From: Xanthocytophaga agilis
GTDB lineage: Bacteria > Bacteroidota > Bacteroidia > Cytophagales > 172606-1
Reading direction: 5' to 3'
Assembly: GCF_030068605.1 (NCBI RefSeq)
Contig: NZ_JASJOU010000022.1
Span: forward strand, 83,402-147,401
DNA: 64,000 bases
Part shown: positions 36,601 to 45,244 of the stretch, piece after piece
Layout of the letters: each line of letters starts with the position of its first letter
Numbering within the stretch: the first letter of the stretch is position 1
Position numbers and translations under genes: made by a program
Notes under the pieces: generated by a model
The model's input: the letters and a program-made list of their open reading frames with translations, nothing else
Databases searched by the model: none
Told to the model about the DNA's origin: nothing

Positions 36601-37569
36601 CAAATAGCCTCCATCCCATGTTGGAAGCATGGTCAGAAGCAGATCCCAATCGCTGGCGCCAATGGTTTTATCCCACTCTTTCACTCCATTATCACTGATT
36701 TTGATAATCCAATAATCCAAAGATCCCCTGTTACTTTCTGATTTTTCGTTTCCTATTCCTGAACTGGACGACCCTCCTAGCAAATACCCTCCAGTTAGAG
36801 ATGAAACCATAGAATAAGGTGCATCACCACCAGTGCCTCCATAGGTTTTATCCCACTGTTTACTACCATCTTTAGTCACTTTTACAATCCAATAATCAAA
36901 ATCTCCTCTATTACCGTCCGATTTTTCTGCACCACTATCGGAAGAAGATTGTCCACCCAACAAATACCCTCCATCTGAGGTTGGAACAATAGCCGTAAGA
37001 AAATCCTGACTATTTCCTCCAAACGTTTTATCCCATTGCTTAGCACCATCTTTGGTGATTTTTACAATCCAGTAATCGTTTTCCCCTCTATTGCCATCAG
37101 ACTTTTCTCCTCCTTTCCCTGAGGAAGATGACCCGGCGAGCAGATACCCTCCATCTATCGTTGGCAGAATGTGTTCCAACCGGTCTTCACCAGTGCCTCC
37201 ATAGGTTTTGTCCCACTGTTTACTACCGTCTTTAGTCACTTTTATAATCCAGTAATCAGGGCCACCTCTGTTTGTATCTGACTTTTCTGCTCCGATCCCT
37301 GACCAGGATGATCCAGCGAGCAAATACCCTCCATCAGCAGTGGGGACCATCGAGCGAAGTTCATCATAGTGGTTTCCTCCAAACGTTTTATCCCATTGCC
37401 TGACAGGCGACTGGGCCAGAAGTGAAGTTGAGGATAAAAGTAGTAGGTTCCACAATAGTAACCTTACTAATTTGAATTGAGGATCTTGGTTGGCGTAAGC
37501 CTGATGCAAAAAACTCCTGAATTGGGAAGGAGCCAATAGGCATGAGTAATGGTATAAACATGTATGCAT
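33625..37569 (-). CDS. T9SS-exported protein: 7-repeat propeller, duplicated malectin-like domains, FN3, Kelch
   Basis: 1314 aa from the ATG at 37569; 37 further upstream codons are open but would put a second hydrophobic stretch ahead of the signal peptide. After the signal (LLLWNLLLLSSTSLLAQ) come seven 60-residue repeats with KQWDKTFGG and DGGYLLGGSS, a probable seven-bladed beta-propeller; a malectin-like domain (NFNGPSVRIDGK...WEDNASEFFEIYLE); a fibronectin type III-like segment; about five Kelch repeats (DPLTNxWTRKADFPG); a second malectin-like domain closely resembling the first; and a type IX sorting domain (SIYPNPAINQN). Likely a surface protein that binds glycans. Confidence 0.9.
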   Translation of the reverse strand: MHTCLYHYSCLLAPSQFRSFLHQAYANQDPQFKLVRLLLWNLLLLSSTSLLAQSPVRQWDKTFGGNHYDELRSMVPTADGGYLLAGSSWSGIGAEKSDTNRGGPDYWIIKVTKDGSKQWDKTYGGTGEDRLEHILPTIDGGYLLAGSSSSGKGGEKSDGNRGENDYWIVKITKDGAKQWDKTFGGNSQDFLTAIVPTSDGGYLLGGQSSSDSGAEKSDGNRGDFDYWIVKVTKDGSKQWDKTYGGTGGDAPYSMVSSLTGGYLLGGSSSSGIGNEKSESNRGSLDYWIIKISDNGVKEWDKTIGASDWDLLLTMLPTWDGGYLLGGYSTSNAGGEKSESNRGQASFTGDQWIVKVSSDGTKQWDKTFGGSEHDELRCMIPTIDGGYLLGGPSWSGIGGEKTDINKGGPDYWIIKVTRDGVKQWDKTFGGSEDDRVFSILPTPDGNYLLGGSSYSGISGDRSTANRGESDFWLVQTTVDPIYSFHRTINFNGPSVRIDGKIFQSSNSVKNFSYTGYSFSNQAVPLLPPTDSDRATMIRSSLWGNSDKPLTINIGDIPKGAYQIYLYVWEDNASEFFEIYLENKLVERYSSGEAGSWKRLGPYSVTVTDGTLNLGSVGGAANFSGIEIYQVSPSLPATPSQLKAVASAPFQVNLSWKDNAIDETAYVVEYAESANGPFRELFPSSATILFPGTLAANTTSFAAFSQANTQICYRVRAVRQTVSSAYSNIVCATPPASLEQVGSWQGKSSVAGGNVSGTRTQAVGFSINGKGYVATGFDHLFSPHLKNDLWEYDPITNNWTRKADFPGGMRFAAVGFSVNGKAYLGLGIDSSGNRRKDWWEYNPLTNSWTRKADFPGQARSMAVGFTLTGKGYLGMGYSGSVYLKDFWMYDDQSDRWIQKADFGGQAGALPTNPSNELSFGRVAVGFVIGDKGYINTTTQLSSQHYGEHAATSEFYQYDPLTNYWTRRNSIIIGAGAAGFSIGDKGYMGIGSPNPSFVTPSGNFSRLFYQYDPQKDLWFEDASFPQGLSDAATFVINNTGYMATGFNYATMNTPAVYAFTPAQLPSTLYRAINLNGPAVVIDGKNFESSQNAANFSFSGNTFINQSVTLQPDTDANRASMIRSSIWGNSAGPDLKINLLNVTPATYQLYLYTWEDNVSQTFDIYLEGNKVESAYSSGTAGSWKKLGPYLTTVTDGTLTLSASGGDANFSGIEVYKVSSSARLAASLPEHDNSGLSIYPNPAINQNTRIQAQGFLPYETITVSVYDLRGKRVHHSLRKVDSTGNVDTDLHMLGMGSGLYVLMVTGKQTVQKAKLVINY

Positions 37570-37680
37570 GGTAGTAAAAATGAGTGTGAGATAAAAAAGA
37601 GATAAGAGTAAATAGTATGAGTACAGATCTCTAAGAAGCTCTATCAAAGGGACAGTTTGTTTGTATGACCAAACCATCAT

Positions 37681-38087
37681 AGAAGCTTACAAAGAAAGTT
37701 TTTGATTACCGGAGTAGGCCTTTACTTCTTAAAAATGTGCGATCATTTAAAAAATGTGCGGTCATTCCGGGCCGATGCTTCCAATACCTGTATTATTTTC
37801 TCAGTATGCGTTTCGTCTTTTAAATTAAAGTGAATGAGGAAGGGGTTTTCTTTTTGTAGCCTTAGCCATCAGCCCGGTCTATCTATCAGCCCAGTTTTTC
37901 AGCCTATCTATACTTTTATCGTCTATAGATTGCTTCAACTCGATTCCTTTTACCAATCAAAGGAAGGCGAAATCAAGATTTTTAGCTATACCTGAATTGC
38001 TTACTTTCTCAGTGAGTAGTATTACAGGATATCAATTTGTTTTCAATACCCGTTTCTGTTTATAACAGAAGGGCTTTCTGATTATTA
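37681..38087. other. Spacer with an 18-bp tandem duplication
   Basis: Contains AAAAATGTGCGATCATTT (37731-37748) followed by a near copy (37749-37766), plus a smaller ATCAGCCC repeat near 37868-37885. No gene recognised. Confidence 0.6.
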
Positions 38088-38576
38088 TTAGTCATCTGAA
38101 GGTTCAGTTGTAGGGATATTTTCTTGCATTTCTGATGCATTACTTCGAATTTCCGAATGCCTGATTTCTCCTCCTGTAAAAGCAACTCTTGCCATCACTA
38201 CCAATACAAGAAGAGAATACAAGGCAACAAGGAGAGAAAACCGATTCCAGCTAAGTGGATTCCGAAAAGGAATAAAGGAAACAAAAGATGCCAAAGTCAT
38301 CACTCCCATAAGCCACATGGCTACTGAAGCCAATTCCTGATGCACTTCAATGAGATTTTCAGAGATTCCGAGTAGTTCTTTCACTGCATCTTCTGCTTGG
38401 GTTCCTGTAAAATAGGTCACAACAGAACTCAGGCCAGTAAGGATGAAAATACCCATACCTACCCGTTGGGTAATTTCGCTTTTTACCAATAATCCAGCAC
38501 TTACAACAAGGCCACCAAAAAATGTTCCCAGGATTGGAATGTGGTTCAACACTAAATGCCAATAGATTGCATCCAT
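38088..38576 (-). CDS. Four-helix membrane protein, paralogue of the gene at 56285
   Basis: 162 aa with four membrane helices. The N terminus MDAIYWHLVLNHIPILGTFF has the histidine-rich first helix also seen in the paralogue (WHLILSHFPVLGTFF); conserved histidines also occur before helix 3 (EVHQELASVA versus NAHKQMASIA). This resembles the DUF2231 type of small membrane proteins, in which such histidines may bind haem or metal (inference). An acidic C-terminal tail is unique to this copy. Confidence 0.7.
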   Translation of the reverse strand: MDAIYWHLVLNHIPILGTFFGGLVVSAGLLVKSEITQRVGMGIFILTGLSSVVTYFTGTQAEDAVKELLGISENLIEVHQELASVAMWLMGVMTLASFVSFIPFRNPLSWNRFSLLVALYSLLVLVVMARVAFTGGEIRHSEIRSNASEMQENIPTTEPSDD

Positions 38577-38591
38577 ACTCGTGTGTTCGGT

Positions 38592-38665
38592 TTAGTAGAA
38601 ACAGATTAGTAGAAACAGAAACAATATATTTACCTACTCTGTAATTGAACATTGTAATTGAACAT
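38592..38665. repeat. Two adjacent perfect short tandem duplications
   Basis: TTAGTAGAAACAGA occurs twice (38592-38605, 38606-38619), and 20 bases on TGTAATTGAACAT occurs twice (38640-38652, 38653-38665). They fill the promoter region of the 162-aa membrane gene. Confidence 0.9.
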
Positions 38666-38671
38666 GAAATC

Positions 38672-39787
38672 TCAGTAGCGGGTAATCAAAGCAATTCGCT
38701 CATGATGGATTAACATCTGATTTTCTACAAAAGTGACTTGACCACCTTTTTGTAACACTATCTGGACAATATCATCTACCACATCTGTAAGTATGGCATG
38801 AGAAACCGTTGGAGGAGTCAGATGCAATAGATTTTTATTTTCCTCCACAAATCCGGGCAGAACGAAATCCTTTTCTACAAGTAACTGTAAACCACGACCA
38901 TCACAAGCTGCCTGCCATACATTCTTCACTCCCTCAACCCCGTGACCATACCCGATTTTTTCTTCCAGCTCTGTGACCAGCTTTTGTTGTTTCCGGGTAA
39001 CTAACAGCCGAATTTCTTCAAATGCCAGATTAGCCAGTTCGCTCAGAGGAATGCGGGTATAATCTCCTTCAATAGCTCCAATTATATTTCGGGTATGTTT
39101 GCTTACCTGTTAGAAAAGGCTGACTGATTGCTCAGTACCTGTGATAATCAAAGCAGAATTGGGGAGTAAGTATTGGGACAGAACATCATCTACAGCATGG
39201 AAATAACTTTGTTCTCTGATCTTCTCCAATCCGGATTTCTCTTTTTCAAAGGTTTGGATACGTGTATGTCCACCAGCGAAATGGCTGTGGCTGGGTTTGC
39301 TATATTGATAGCTTTCATGGTAGTCTTTGGGAAAGTTCTCGTCGGTTATCTCCTTCAAATCAGTCAGTTTGCCTTTGAACAGGCGAACCCATTGGCTGGT
39401 TAGTAAAAGCAGATAATAGTCTGTGGCATATTCGAATTTATAAACCAGGTCACGAATCTCAAAAGAATCTGAGACAAGGACTTTTTCTTTGACCGGGAAT
39501 GGGAAAGATACTCGTTTTTGAAGATGAGGTGAGACATATAACCCAATTCCATCCAGATTGTGCAGATAATTAATCTGTTGGGCAAGCTCGTCTATTCGTC
39601 TGATTAGTTCGCTTATCTGTTCAGGCTTATAGTTATGCCACAGTTGTTGCTTGGTAAGCTCAATCGCTCTTTCAACACGCAGTTCATCGGTGCCCCGTTC
39701 AGGTGAAAGACGATGTGTAGGCACAATTACCGATACACATATGTGGCCTTTCTCTTTTTGCATTTTCTGTATTTCCGGATGTAACAT
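38672..39787 (-). pseudogene. Probable baeRF-type ribosome hibernation factor, broken by one in-frame stop
   Basis: One uninterrupted frame of about 370 codons runs from the ATG at 39787 to the stop at 38672 except for a TAA at 39112-39110. Before it the protein reads SVIVPTHRLSPERGTDELRV and ALIITGTEQSVSLF; after it, QVSKHTRNIIGAIEGDYTRI. Both halves fit a bacterial eRF1-like (baeRF) protein of the kind described as ribosome hibernation factors (the N-terminal part resembles the AOC03_06830 group, from memory). Without the stop the length is normal. No frameshift is present, so this is a single nonsense change or, less likely, programmed readthrough. Confidence 0.7.
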
Positions 39788-40244
39788 GATTTTTGGTGTT
39801 AAATCAGAATTAATCAGTAATAGAGAAGATATTTACAGTGATAGATTTGATTTTTACACTTTATGGAACTAACTAATCTATACAGCTTCTCTCTTGCTAC
39901 TTCTCTCCTGACATTTTTCATTAACTGGATTAAACGTGCACAGGGATGTATCCTTTTATGCACAGGGATGTACCTTTTGTGATAGCCATGTAAAGGAAAA
40001 CTATATTTTACTCAGTTGCCCTGAGATACATCATAGGAAGAGGTAATTGTGATCAGTTCTTGTAAGTATCCCAATCCACAATTAGGTATCCTAATCAACA
40101 TTTTGATAGGAAACGGGATTTTGCTTTTATCTGATCAGGAAGGGATGATTTTCTTTTTTTCTGATGCTCCTTAGATAGCACAAATCCTTTCTGTAGATCA
40201 CCTATAAAACAATACTCTGTTAAAATGTCAAACAAGGGAAGCGT
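39788..40244. other. Spacer with a 22-bp tandem duplication
   Basis: TGCACAGGGATGTATCCTTT (from 39938) is followed directly by a near copy (TGCACAGGGATGTACCTTTT). No gene recognised and no clear TGA-N6-TCA operator found. Confidence 0.6.
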
Positions 40245-41100
40245 TTATATCATTTCGCCCGCAGGTGCCAACATCTTTTCTTTGTCTTTCTGCTTTTTGA
40301 CAATCACACATTCAGTAGTAATAAATAATCCTGCAACTGATGCTGCATATTCTAACGCCAGGCGAGCTACCTTCACTGGATCTATTACACCTGAATCAAG
40401 CAAATGTTCGTATTGTTCTGTTTTTGCATTGAAACCATAATCATCTTTTTCTGCTTTTACTTTCTGTAAGATTTCACCCGGTTCCAATCCGGCATTGATT
40501 AGTATACGATTTAATGGTTCTTGCAAAGCTTTGCGCACAATATCTACTCCTGTTTCTTCTTCACTGGTTAAATCTTTGAGCTTATCCAATTCCTCCAGAC
40601 AACGGAGATAGGCTATAACTCCGCCCGGAATAATCCCTTCTTCCATCCGAAATAGTAGCTACTTGCTCAATGCGGGCACTATCATTGTTTACAGCTATGG
40701 CTAACTGTTTTAATTTATCAATTACCGTTTTCACTGCCTTATCCATTCCTTTTTTTATTTCTTGTGGGTTTATGCCAGCTTCTACTTTTTAAGGCCCCAG
40801 ATCAGTTAATATGTGTGCCAGTAAAGTAGCCGCGGTAGTGCCATCACCTGCAGCTTCAGAAATACGCATGGCCACATCGCGGATCATTCTTACCCCCATT
40901 TCTTCAACAGGGTCTTCCAGTTCGACTTATTTGGCTACTGTAACCCCATCACAAGACATCTGGGGAGTACCATCAAATTTTTCAAAAACCACATTTCTGC
41001 CTCTTGGTCCCAGTGTAATAATCACTGCTTTTGCCAATTGATCCACCCCGCTTTTTAGTTTTGTGCGGGCATCCAGGTTATAGTCGATCAGCTTAGTCAT
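40245..41100 (-). pseudogene. groEL: Decayed GroEL (second chaperonin copy)
   Basis: From the ATG at 41100 the frame reads as GroEL ([20 protein letters not shown], then GAP-like [15 protein letters not shown]) and is broken by a TAA where a Glu codon is expected (before VELEDPVEEMG). It continues through AAGDGTTAATLLA, a second TAA (after LTDLGP) and KVEAGINPQEIKKGMDKAV to QVATIS. There the apical domain is missing and the frame shifts to GIIPGGVIAYLRCLEEL and the C-terminal ALEYAASVAGLFITTECVIV. About 250 residues are deleted. The ATP-site pieces remain but no functional chaperonin can be made. Confidence 0.9.
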
Positions 41101-41135
41101 AACTACTTAATTATAAGTACTTTATAGGTTTTATT

Positions 41136-41209
41136 CAAAGTTCTTTTTCCTGAGAATCTTTCAAAATGATAACTATCATGGCTTGTGTTGATCGATCTCA
41201 CTATCTGTT
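41136..41209. promoter_or_regulatory. Shared CRP/FNR-like operator between groEL remnant and CHAD gene
   Basis: ATGATAACTATCAT at 41166-41179 satisfies both ATGA-N6-TCAT and TGAT-N4-ATCA. To the left, on the minus strand, GAACTTTG (41143-41136) begins 29.5 bases from the centre; to the right TATCTGTT (41202-41209) begins 29.5 bases from it. One operator could therefore activate both divergent genes. Confidence 0.6.
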
Positions 41210-41401
41210 GTGAGTGAAAATCGAAGATTTCATTCCTTATTTGTACTCTGGATTCTACAACAATAAGTCTATACAACTGTTAATGAGTAGGTGACAAATG
41301 AGTAGGAGCAAAAGAGTAGAGGCAAGTGAGCCGTCAATAAGGAAGATAGATACAGAATTGTACTAAATCACTAGTTTATTTATATCACTTCTGATGAACC
41401 T

Positions 41402-42196
41402 ATGTCTTTCACTAAATCCATTCTGACTCAGTGGAATAAACAACATAATAGCTTTGAGAAAAGCTTGGCTGTTGTCCAAAAAGAGCTTTCTAGTCGTGCA
41501 GTGCACCAATTGCGGGTAAGCATTAAGAAGCTACGCGCCTTTATTAAGCTAACCGAATTAGTAACAAAGGAAAAAGAACATAGTGAACGGCTTCCCAGCA
41601 CTTCTTATCTATTTCGGATGCTGGGCAAATACAGAGAACTGGATTTACAGCTTGCTGCTGTGTCAGATGCTGACTGTCCGGTTTTCAAATCGCATCTTCA
41701 ACACTTGAAAATGCAGACAGCCCACGAAATAAAAGCAATGCTTACTCACTTTCAGGAAAAGGAGATAACAAAGTTAGATACCATCATAAAGACCCACCTT
41801 GAAACAAAAGCAGACAAACAGGCTCTGAAAAAAACAAAGCAATATATCAGAGAGAAAGACAAAAACACACAAAACCAAAAAGAGTATTTTGCTAAAAATA
41901 CACATCTGATCCGGAAGCGACTAAAAAATATTGGGTACTGGCTTCAGGTGATTCCTGACCAGAAAATTCTCAGACAGTCAACACTCAAAAAGTTGCACCA
42001 GATTGTTTCTATGCTCGGGCTTGCCCATGATGCACAAGTGTTAGGCATCCGAATAAAACATTTCCGGAAAGACTATCTGGTTAAAGGCAACTCTGAAATT
42101 AAAATCCTACAACAACTCGAACGCAAAACGAAAAAACACAGCAAACGATACATTCACAACGCCAGACAGATGTATTATCTACTAAATATAAAATAG
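41402..42196 (+). CDS. CHAD domain protein
   Basis: 264 aa, a helical protein rich in lysine and histidine. The CHAD signature is present twice as internal halves: VHQLRVSIKKLRAFIK near residue 35 and HLIRKRLKNIGYWLQ near residue 167, with LHQIVSMLGLAHDAQVL following. CHAD domains bind inorganic polyphosphate through their basic surface and are found with polyphosphate granules; here it would tie the island to phosphate or energy storage under stress. It carries no CYTH phosphatase domain. Confidence 0.88.
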   Translation: MSFTKSILTQWNKQHNSFEKSLAVVQKELSSRAVHQLRVSIKKLRAFIKLTELVTKEKEHSERLPSTSYLFRMLGKYRELDLQLAAVSDADCPVFKSHLQHLKMQTAHEIKAMLTHFQEKEITKLDTIIKTHLETKADKQALKKTKQYIREKDKNTQNQKEYFAKNTHLIRKRLKNIGYWLQVIPDQKILRQSTLKKLHQIVSMLGLAHDAQVLGIRIKHFRKDYLVKGNSEIKILQQLERKTKKHSKRYIHNARQMYYLLNIK

Positions 42197-42378
42197 TCTA
42201 CATATCCAACTGGTAACATATTCTCTTAGTCGTATATACTTTAGCTTACAACTACCTTAGGTTACATAGCCAGGAATATTTTTGATCAGACGCTAAAGGA
42301 TTTTATAGGTGATCTTGCTTGTCTGGATATTACATTACTCCTTCTTACCTAATCACACCTTTGTAATCAGTTCTGGGC

Positions 42379-42422
42379 ATGAGTAATGTCATTGAAACGA
42401 GCTGATAGCCAGCCTATTTTTG
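42379..42422 (+). promoter_or_regulatory. Operator and promoter of the Usp gene at 42494
   Basis: Operator ATGAGTAATGTCAT (42379-42392) abuts TTG (42392-42394), which lies 20 bases before the -7 box TATTTTTG (42415-42422). The operator centre is 29.5 bases from the first base of the -7 box, putting it close to -41 of the expected start: the class II activator arrangement. Confidence 0.7.
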
Positions 42423-42493
42423 ATAAACTTTATTTGCAATCAGGTATAGATTATTTTTCTTATGTGTAGAGCATTTTTTATGTGTACATCTTT

Positions 42494-43414
42494 ATGAAAA
42501 CCATTGTATTACCTACTGATTATTCAGATAATGCCAGGCAGGCGGCTGAATATGCGGTCTGTCTGGCACAGAGAATGAACAGCAGCCTCGTTCTTTTTCA
42601 TGCGATTGAACTTCCACTGATTTCATCCTCTGTGCTACCTGCGCTTTCTGTACTGGAACCTATCATTGACTCTCACAGAAAACATCTTGAAGAGCTAAAA
42701 CAGGTAATTACGCAAAAATATCCCGTACCTGTTTCCTATATGATCCGGGTAGGAACCCTGGCAAAGGTGTTACAGGAATTTCTTGAGCAACAGAATGCAG
42801 ATCTGGTAGTGATGGGGCTTCGCGGATCTAATCCTGTTACCCATTTCTGGATAGGTAGCAGCACGGCATCAGTCTTAAAAGAATCTAATATTCCTGTGTT
42901 GATTTTACCTCAGCTTTATCATTACCATCCCATTTCCCGTATTTTATTTGCCTGTGATCTTAAGCCAATTTCTAATGCACAGGTTCTCTTTCCACTTAAG
43001 GATATTGCCTCAGAATCCAAAGCTGTTGTCCGTGTTTTGCACCTGTCAGAAGTTACAGCGTATGAAAAAGAACCAGCGGAGTATACATATCCGGCAGATT
43101 ATACCCAGACTTCTGTATTTAATCCTGTTCAACTAGCGGAAAGTGGCTCATCTGAAAAGGTTGTATCTGCCAGACAATACTGGCAAGAACAGCTCAAAGA
43201 GCTAAGGCCTGAATTTACCAATTTGTATGAAGAAAATATTCCTGAGGCAATAGAAAGAGAAATATTTACCTATGGAGCCGATCTGCTGGTAATGCTTCCC
43301 CACCATCATACCTTTTTTCAACGGCTACTGGAAAAGTCGAACACAGAGCAAATGCTTTTTCGGATACATATACCTTTATTGGCTCTTGCCGATTATACAG
43401 GAAAGAAAGAGTAA
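42494..43414 (+). CDS. Universal stress protein, two tandem UspA domains
   Basis: 306 aa from the ATG at 42494 (an in-frame GTG four codons earlier is less likely). First domain with the complete nucleotide motif GLRGSNPVTHFWIGSS (G-2x-G-9x-GS), so ATP binding is expected. Second domain without this motif but with DLLVMLPHHHTFFQRLLE, shared with the other two Usps here. Such tandem Usps accumulate in growth arrest and oxygen limitation in other bacteria. Downstream lie an operator and the BON gene on the same strand. Confidence 0.93.
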   Translation: MKTIVLPTDYSDNARQAAEYAVCLAQRMNSSLVLFHAIELPLISSSVLPALSVLEPIIDSHRKHLEELKQVITQKYPVPVSYMIRVGTLAKVLQEFLEQQNADLVVMGLRGSNPVTHFWIGSSTASVLKESNIPVLILPQLYHYHPISRILFACDLKPISNAQVLFPLKDIASESKAVVRVLHLSEVTAYEKEPAEYTYPADYTQTSVFNPVQLAESGSSEKVVSARQYWQEQLKELRPEFTNLYEENIPEAIEREIFTYGADLLVMLPHHHTFFQRLLEKSNTEQMLFRIHIPLLALADYTGKKE

Positions 43415-43507
43415 TCGCAAGGATACTTATACACCTTAATTAGAATGGATAAAACGCAGTTTGCTCAGGTAGATATAAGTAATCTTGTCTCACAATCAGC
43501 ACAGGCG

Positions 43508-43550
43508 ATGACAGGGCTCATCGGACAAAAAAGAAATGACATTTATTTTG
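43508..43550 (+). promoter_or_regulatory. Operator and -7 box of the BON gene
   Basis: CGATGACAGGGCTCATCG (43506-43523) contains ATGA-N6-TCAT. TTATTTTG at 43543-43550 begins 28.5 bases from its centre, and the start codon follows 31 bases after. A 45-codon frame (43445-43585) crosses this region, but the promoter reading is more likely. Confidence 0.6.
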
Positions 43551-43581
43551 GCACTATGTTTCAATTAAATCTTTTACTACT

Positions 43582-44229
43582 ATGAAGTCAGATTTTTCTT
43601 TGCAACAGGATGTGATCAACGAATTGCGGTGGGAACCTACACTGCATTCCACTGAAATTGGGGTCGCTGTAAAAGACGGTGTGGTAACACTGAGCGGTTA
43701 TGTACAAAATTACTCAATGAAGGTGGCTGCTGAAAATACTGCGAAACGGGTAAAGGGCGTAAGAGCCGTAGCTCAGGAAATCACCGTTAAAAGCATTGGT
43801 AGTCAAACAACAGATGAAGACATTGCCCATGCAATTCTGAATTCGTTTAAATGGCATAGTGAGATTCCGGAAGATAAAATTAAAATACGTGTCCAGAAGG
43901 GGTGGGTAACATTGGAAGGTCAGGTCGACTGGCACTATCAGAGAAATGCAGCTGAAAGTGCCATACAGTTTTTGGTAGGAGTTAAGGGGGTGAGCAATTT
44001 AATTTCTGTCAAACCTGCCGTAGTCGTCTCAGATGTCAAAACCAAGATCATCGCAGCGCTCCAACGTAATGCTACGCTGGAGGGGCAGCAAATAGATGTA
44101 GAAGCCATTGGGACCAAGATTATTTTAAAAGGCAAGGTACATTCCTGGATTGAACGCAAAGAAGCTGAACATGCCGCCTGGGCAGCTCCTGGGGTAACAA
44201 ATGTAGAAGATGATCTGGTCATCGGCTAA
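43582..44229 (+). CDS. Protein with three BON domains
   Basis: 215 aa made of three consecutive BON domains of about 65-70 residues (each with the GxVxLxGxV strand: KDGVVTLSGYV, QKGWVTLEGQV, GTKIILKGKV). BON domains bind phospholipid or stabilise membranes and envelopes in stress-induced proteins such as OsmY. No signal peptide is visible, so it may be cytoplasmic. The remains of a paralogue follow at 44488-44800. Confidence 0.9.
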   Translation: MKSDFSLQQDVINELRWEPTLHSTEIGVAVKDGVVTLSGYVQNYSMKVAAENTAKRVKGVRAVAQEITVKSIGSQTTDEDIAHAILNSFKWHSEIPEDKIKIRVQKGWVTLEGQVDWHYQRNAAESAIQFLVGVKGVSNLISVKPAVVVSDVKTKIIAALQRNATLEGQQIDVEAIGTKIILKGKVHSWIERKEAEHAAWAAPGVTNVEDDLVIG

Positions 44230-44309
44230 TCTAACGAGCTAGCCTCAAACAACATGCTTTCTATAACCACTAATGCACAAAATCTGTTGGGAGAGCGTTT
44301 CCAGTTGTT

Positions 44310-44471
44310 ATGCTCTTGCAACAGGGAAGTCAGCAAGGTTACAAAGGTCTTTTCATACGTGATCCCAAACTGAGTGATTGCACTCAGTTACAGAAAGAAG
44401 CCCAGAAAGAACAATTCTACAGGCTTCTTTCTTCTCTACGCTTTCTCCCTAGGTTTCGGGCTTTAAATTAA
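44310..44471 (+). CDS. Small open reading frame of uncertain status
   Basis: 53 codons from ATG (MLLQQGSQQGYKGLFIRDPK) ending RALN. I do not recognise it; it could be a degraded piece of another island gene or a small protein. It lies between the BON gene and the BON pseudogene. Confidence 0.2.
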   Translation: MLLQQGSQQGYKGLFIRDPKLSDCTQLQKEAQKEQFYRLLSSLRFLPRFRALN

Positions 44472-44487
44472 TTTTACTCTTACCGTC

Positions 44488-44800
44488 ATGAAACTGATTT
44501 GCAAATACAAAAAGATGTGATGGATCAGCTCAGATGGAATCCATTGCTAAATGCCGCAGAGATTGGGGTGGCTGTTAAAAATGGGATAGTTACCTTATCA
44601 GTGAGGCCTTTCATCGCAGTGCTACAATTGATGCCAGCAGAATCCATATTGAAATGATTGGTAACCGGATTATTTTGAAAGGACAGGTACGTTCTCTGGC
44701 AGAAAAAGCAGACGCTACCAAAGCTGTTTCTGCCGCCCCGGGTATTACCTGTGTGGATAATCGGTTGGAGGTTGCCAATGCAGTTTCATTAGCTTATTAA
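44488..44800 (+). pseudogene. Decayed BON-domain protein, paralogue of the gene at 43582
   Basis: After ATGAAA one base is missing relative to the intact paralogue. The next frame reads DLQIQKDVMDQLRWNPLLNA, then AEIGVAVKNGIVTLS, matching residues 4-36 of the BON gene. The whole middle BON domain is deleted and the frame shifts to SATIDASRIHIEMIGNRIIL and KGQVRSLAEK, matching the third BON domain, to a stop at 44800. Two frameshifts and one deletion show it is dead. Confidence 0.85.
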
Positions 44801-45009
44801 TTTGTCTGTAGAGCTGATCACTTATACAAATCTGATCACTTATACAAAATAGAAATTATCAGCTCTAAAACTTTCTTCCTCCGGATCAATGTAGGGAGAT
44901 GTTTTTAGCTGCTTGTCCTTCATTCGTGCTTTACCTGCACAAAATAGTATAAGAAACTATAATAAGAAACTACTATCTGACAGATTGCTGTTAGTTCTTT
45001 CCTTGTTCT

Positions 45010-45046
45010 AAAAGGCACTTGCTATTATTTGCTGAGTGCCCTTTTT
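45010..45046 (+). terminator. Intrinsic terminator
   Basis: AAAAGGCACT pairs with AGTGCC(C)TTTT with a one-base bulge and ends in TTTTT. It would end transcripts coming from the BON region. Confidence 0.7.
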
Positions 45047-45244
45047 CTCAATCTATTCACTTGCTAACCTTTACATGCCTGTTATGCTTATCTGTTATCA
45101 TTTATGTTTACTATCCTCATGTGCCGGATCTGCATCAGTCTATGACAGAAGGAAAAACTGCATTGATTTTTTTTCGTATCCGCATCCTTGAAAAATCAGG
45201 AGGGTATGAAAAACAGTGAAAAGTAGGATTGATGTGCAACTAAT

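Noticed and set aside
33625..37569. Long arrays of similar sequence suggesting a CRISPR array
   Set aside because: The about 180-bp repeats are in-frame 60-residue protein repeats of the exported propeller protein.
43445..43585. 45-codon frame starting MDKTQFAQVDISNL just before the BON gene
   Set aside because: It spans the operator and -7 box of the BON gene and has no recognisable similarity; the promoter reading is more economical.
45019..45219. 66-codon frame with a hydrophobic stretch
   Set aside because: Its start lies inside the terminator hairpin at 45010-45046, and it has no family features.
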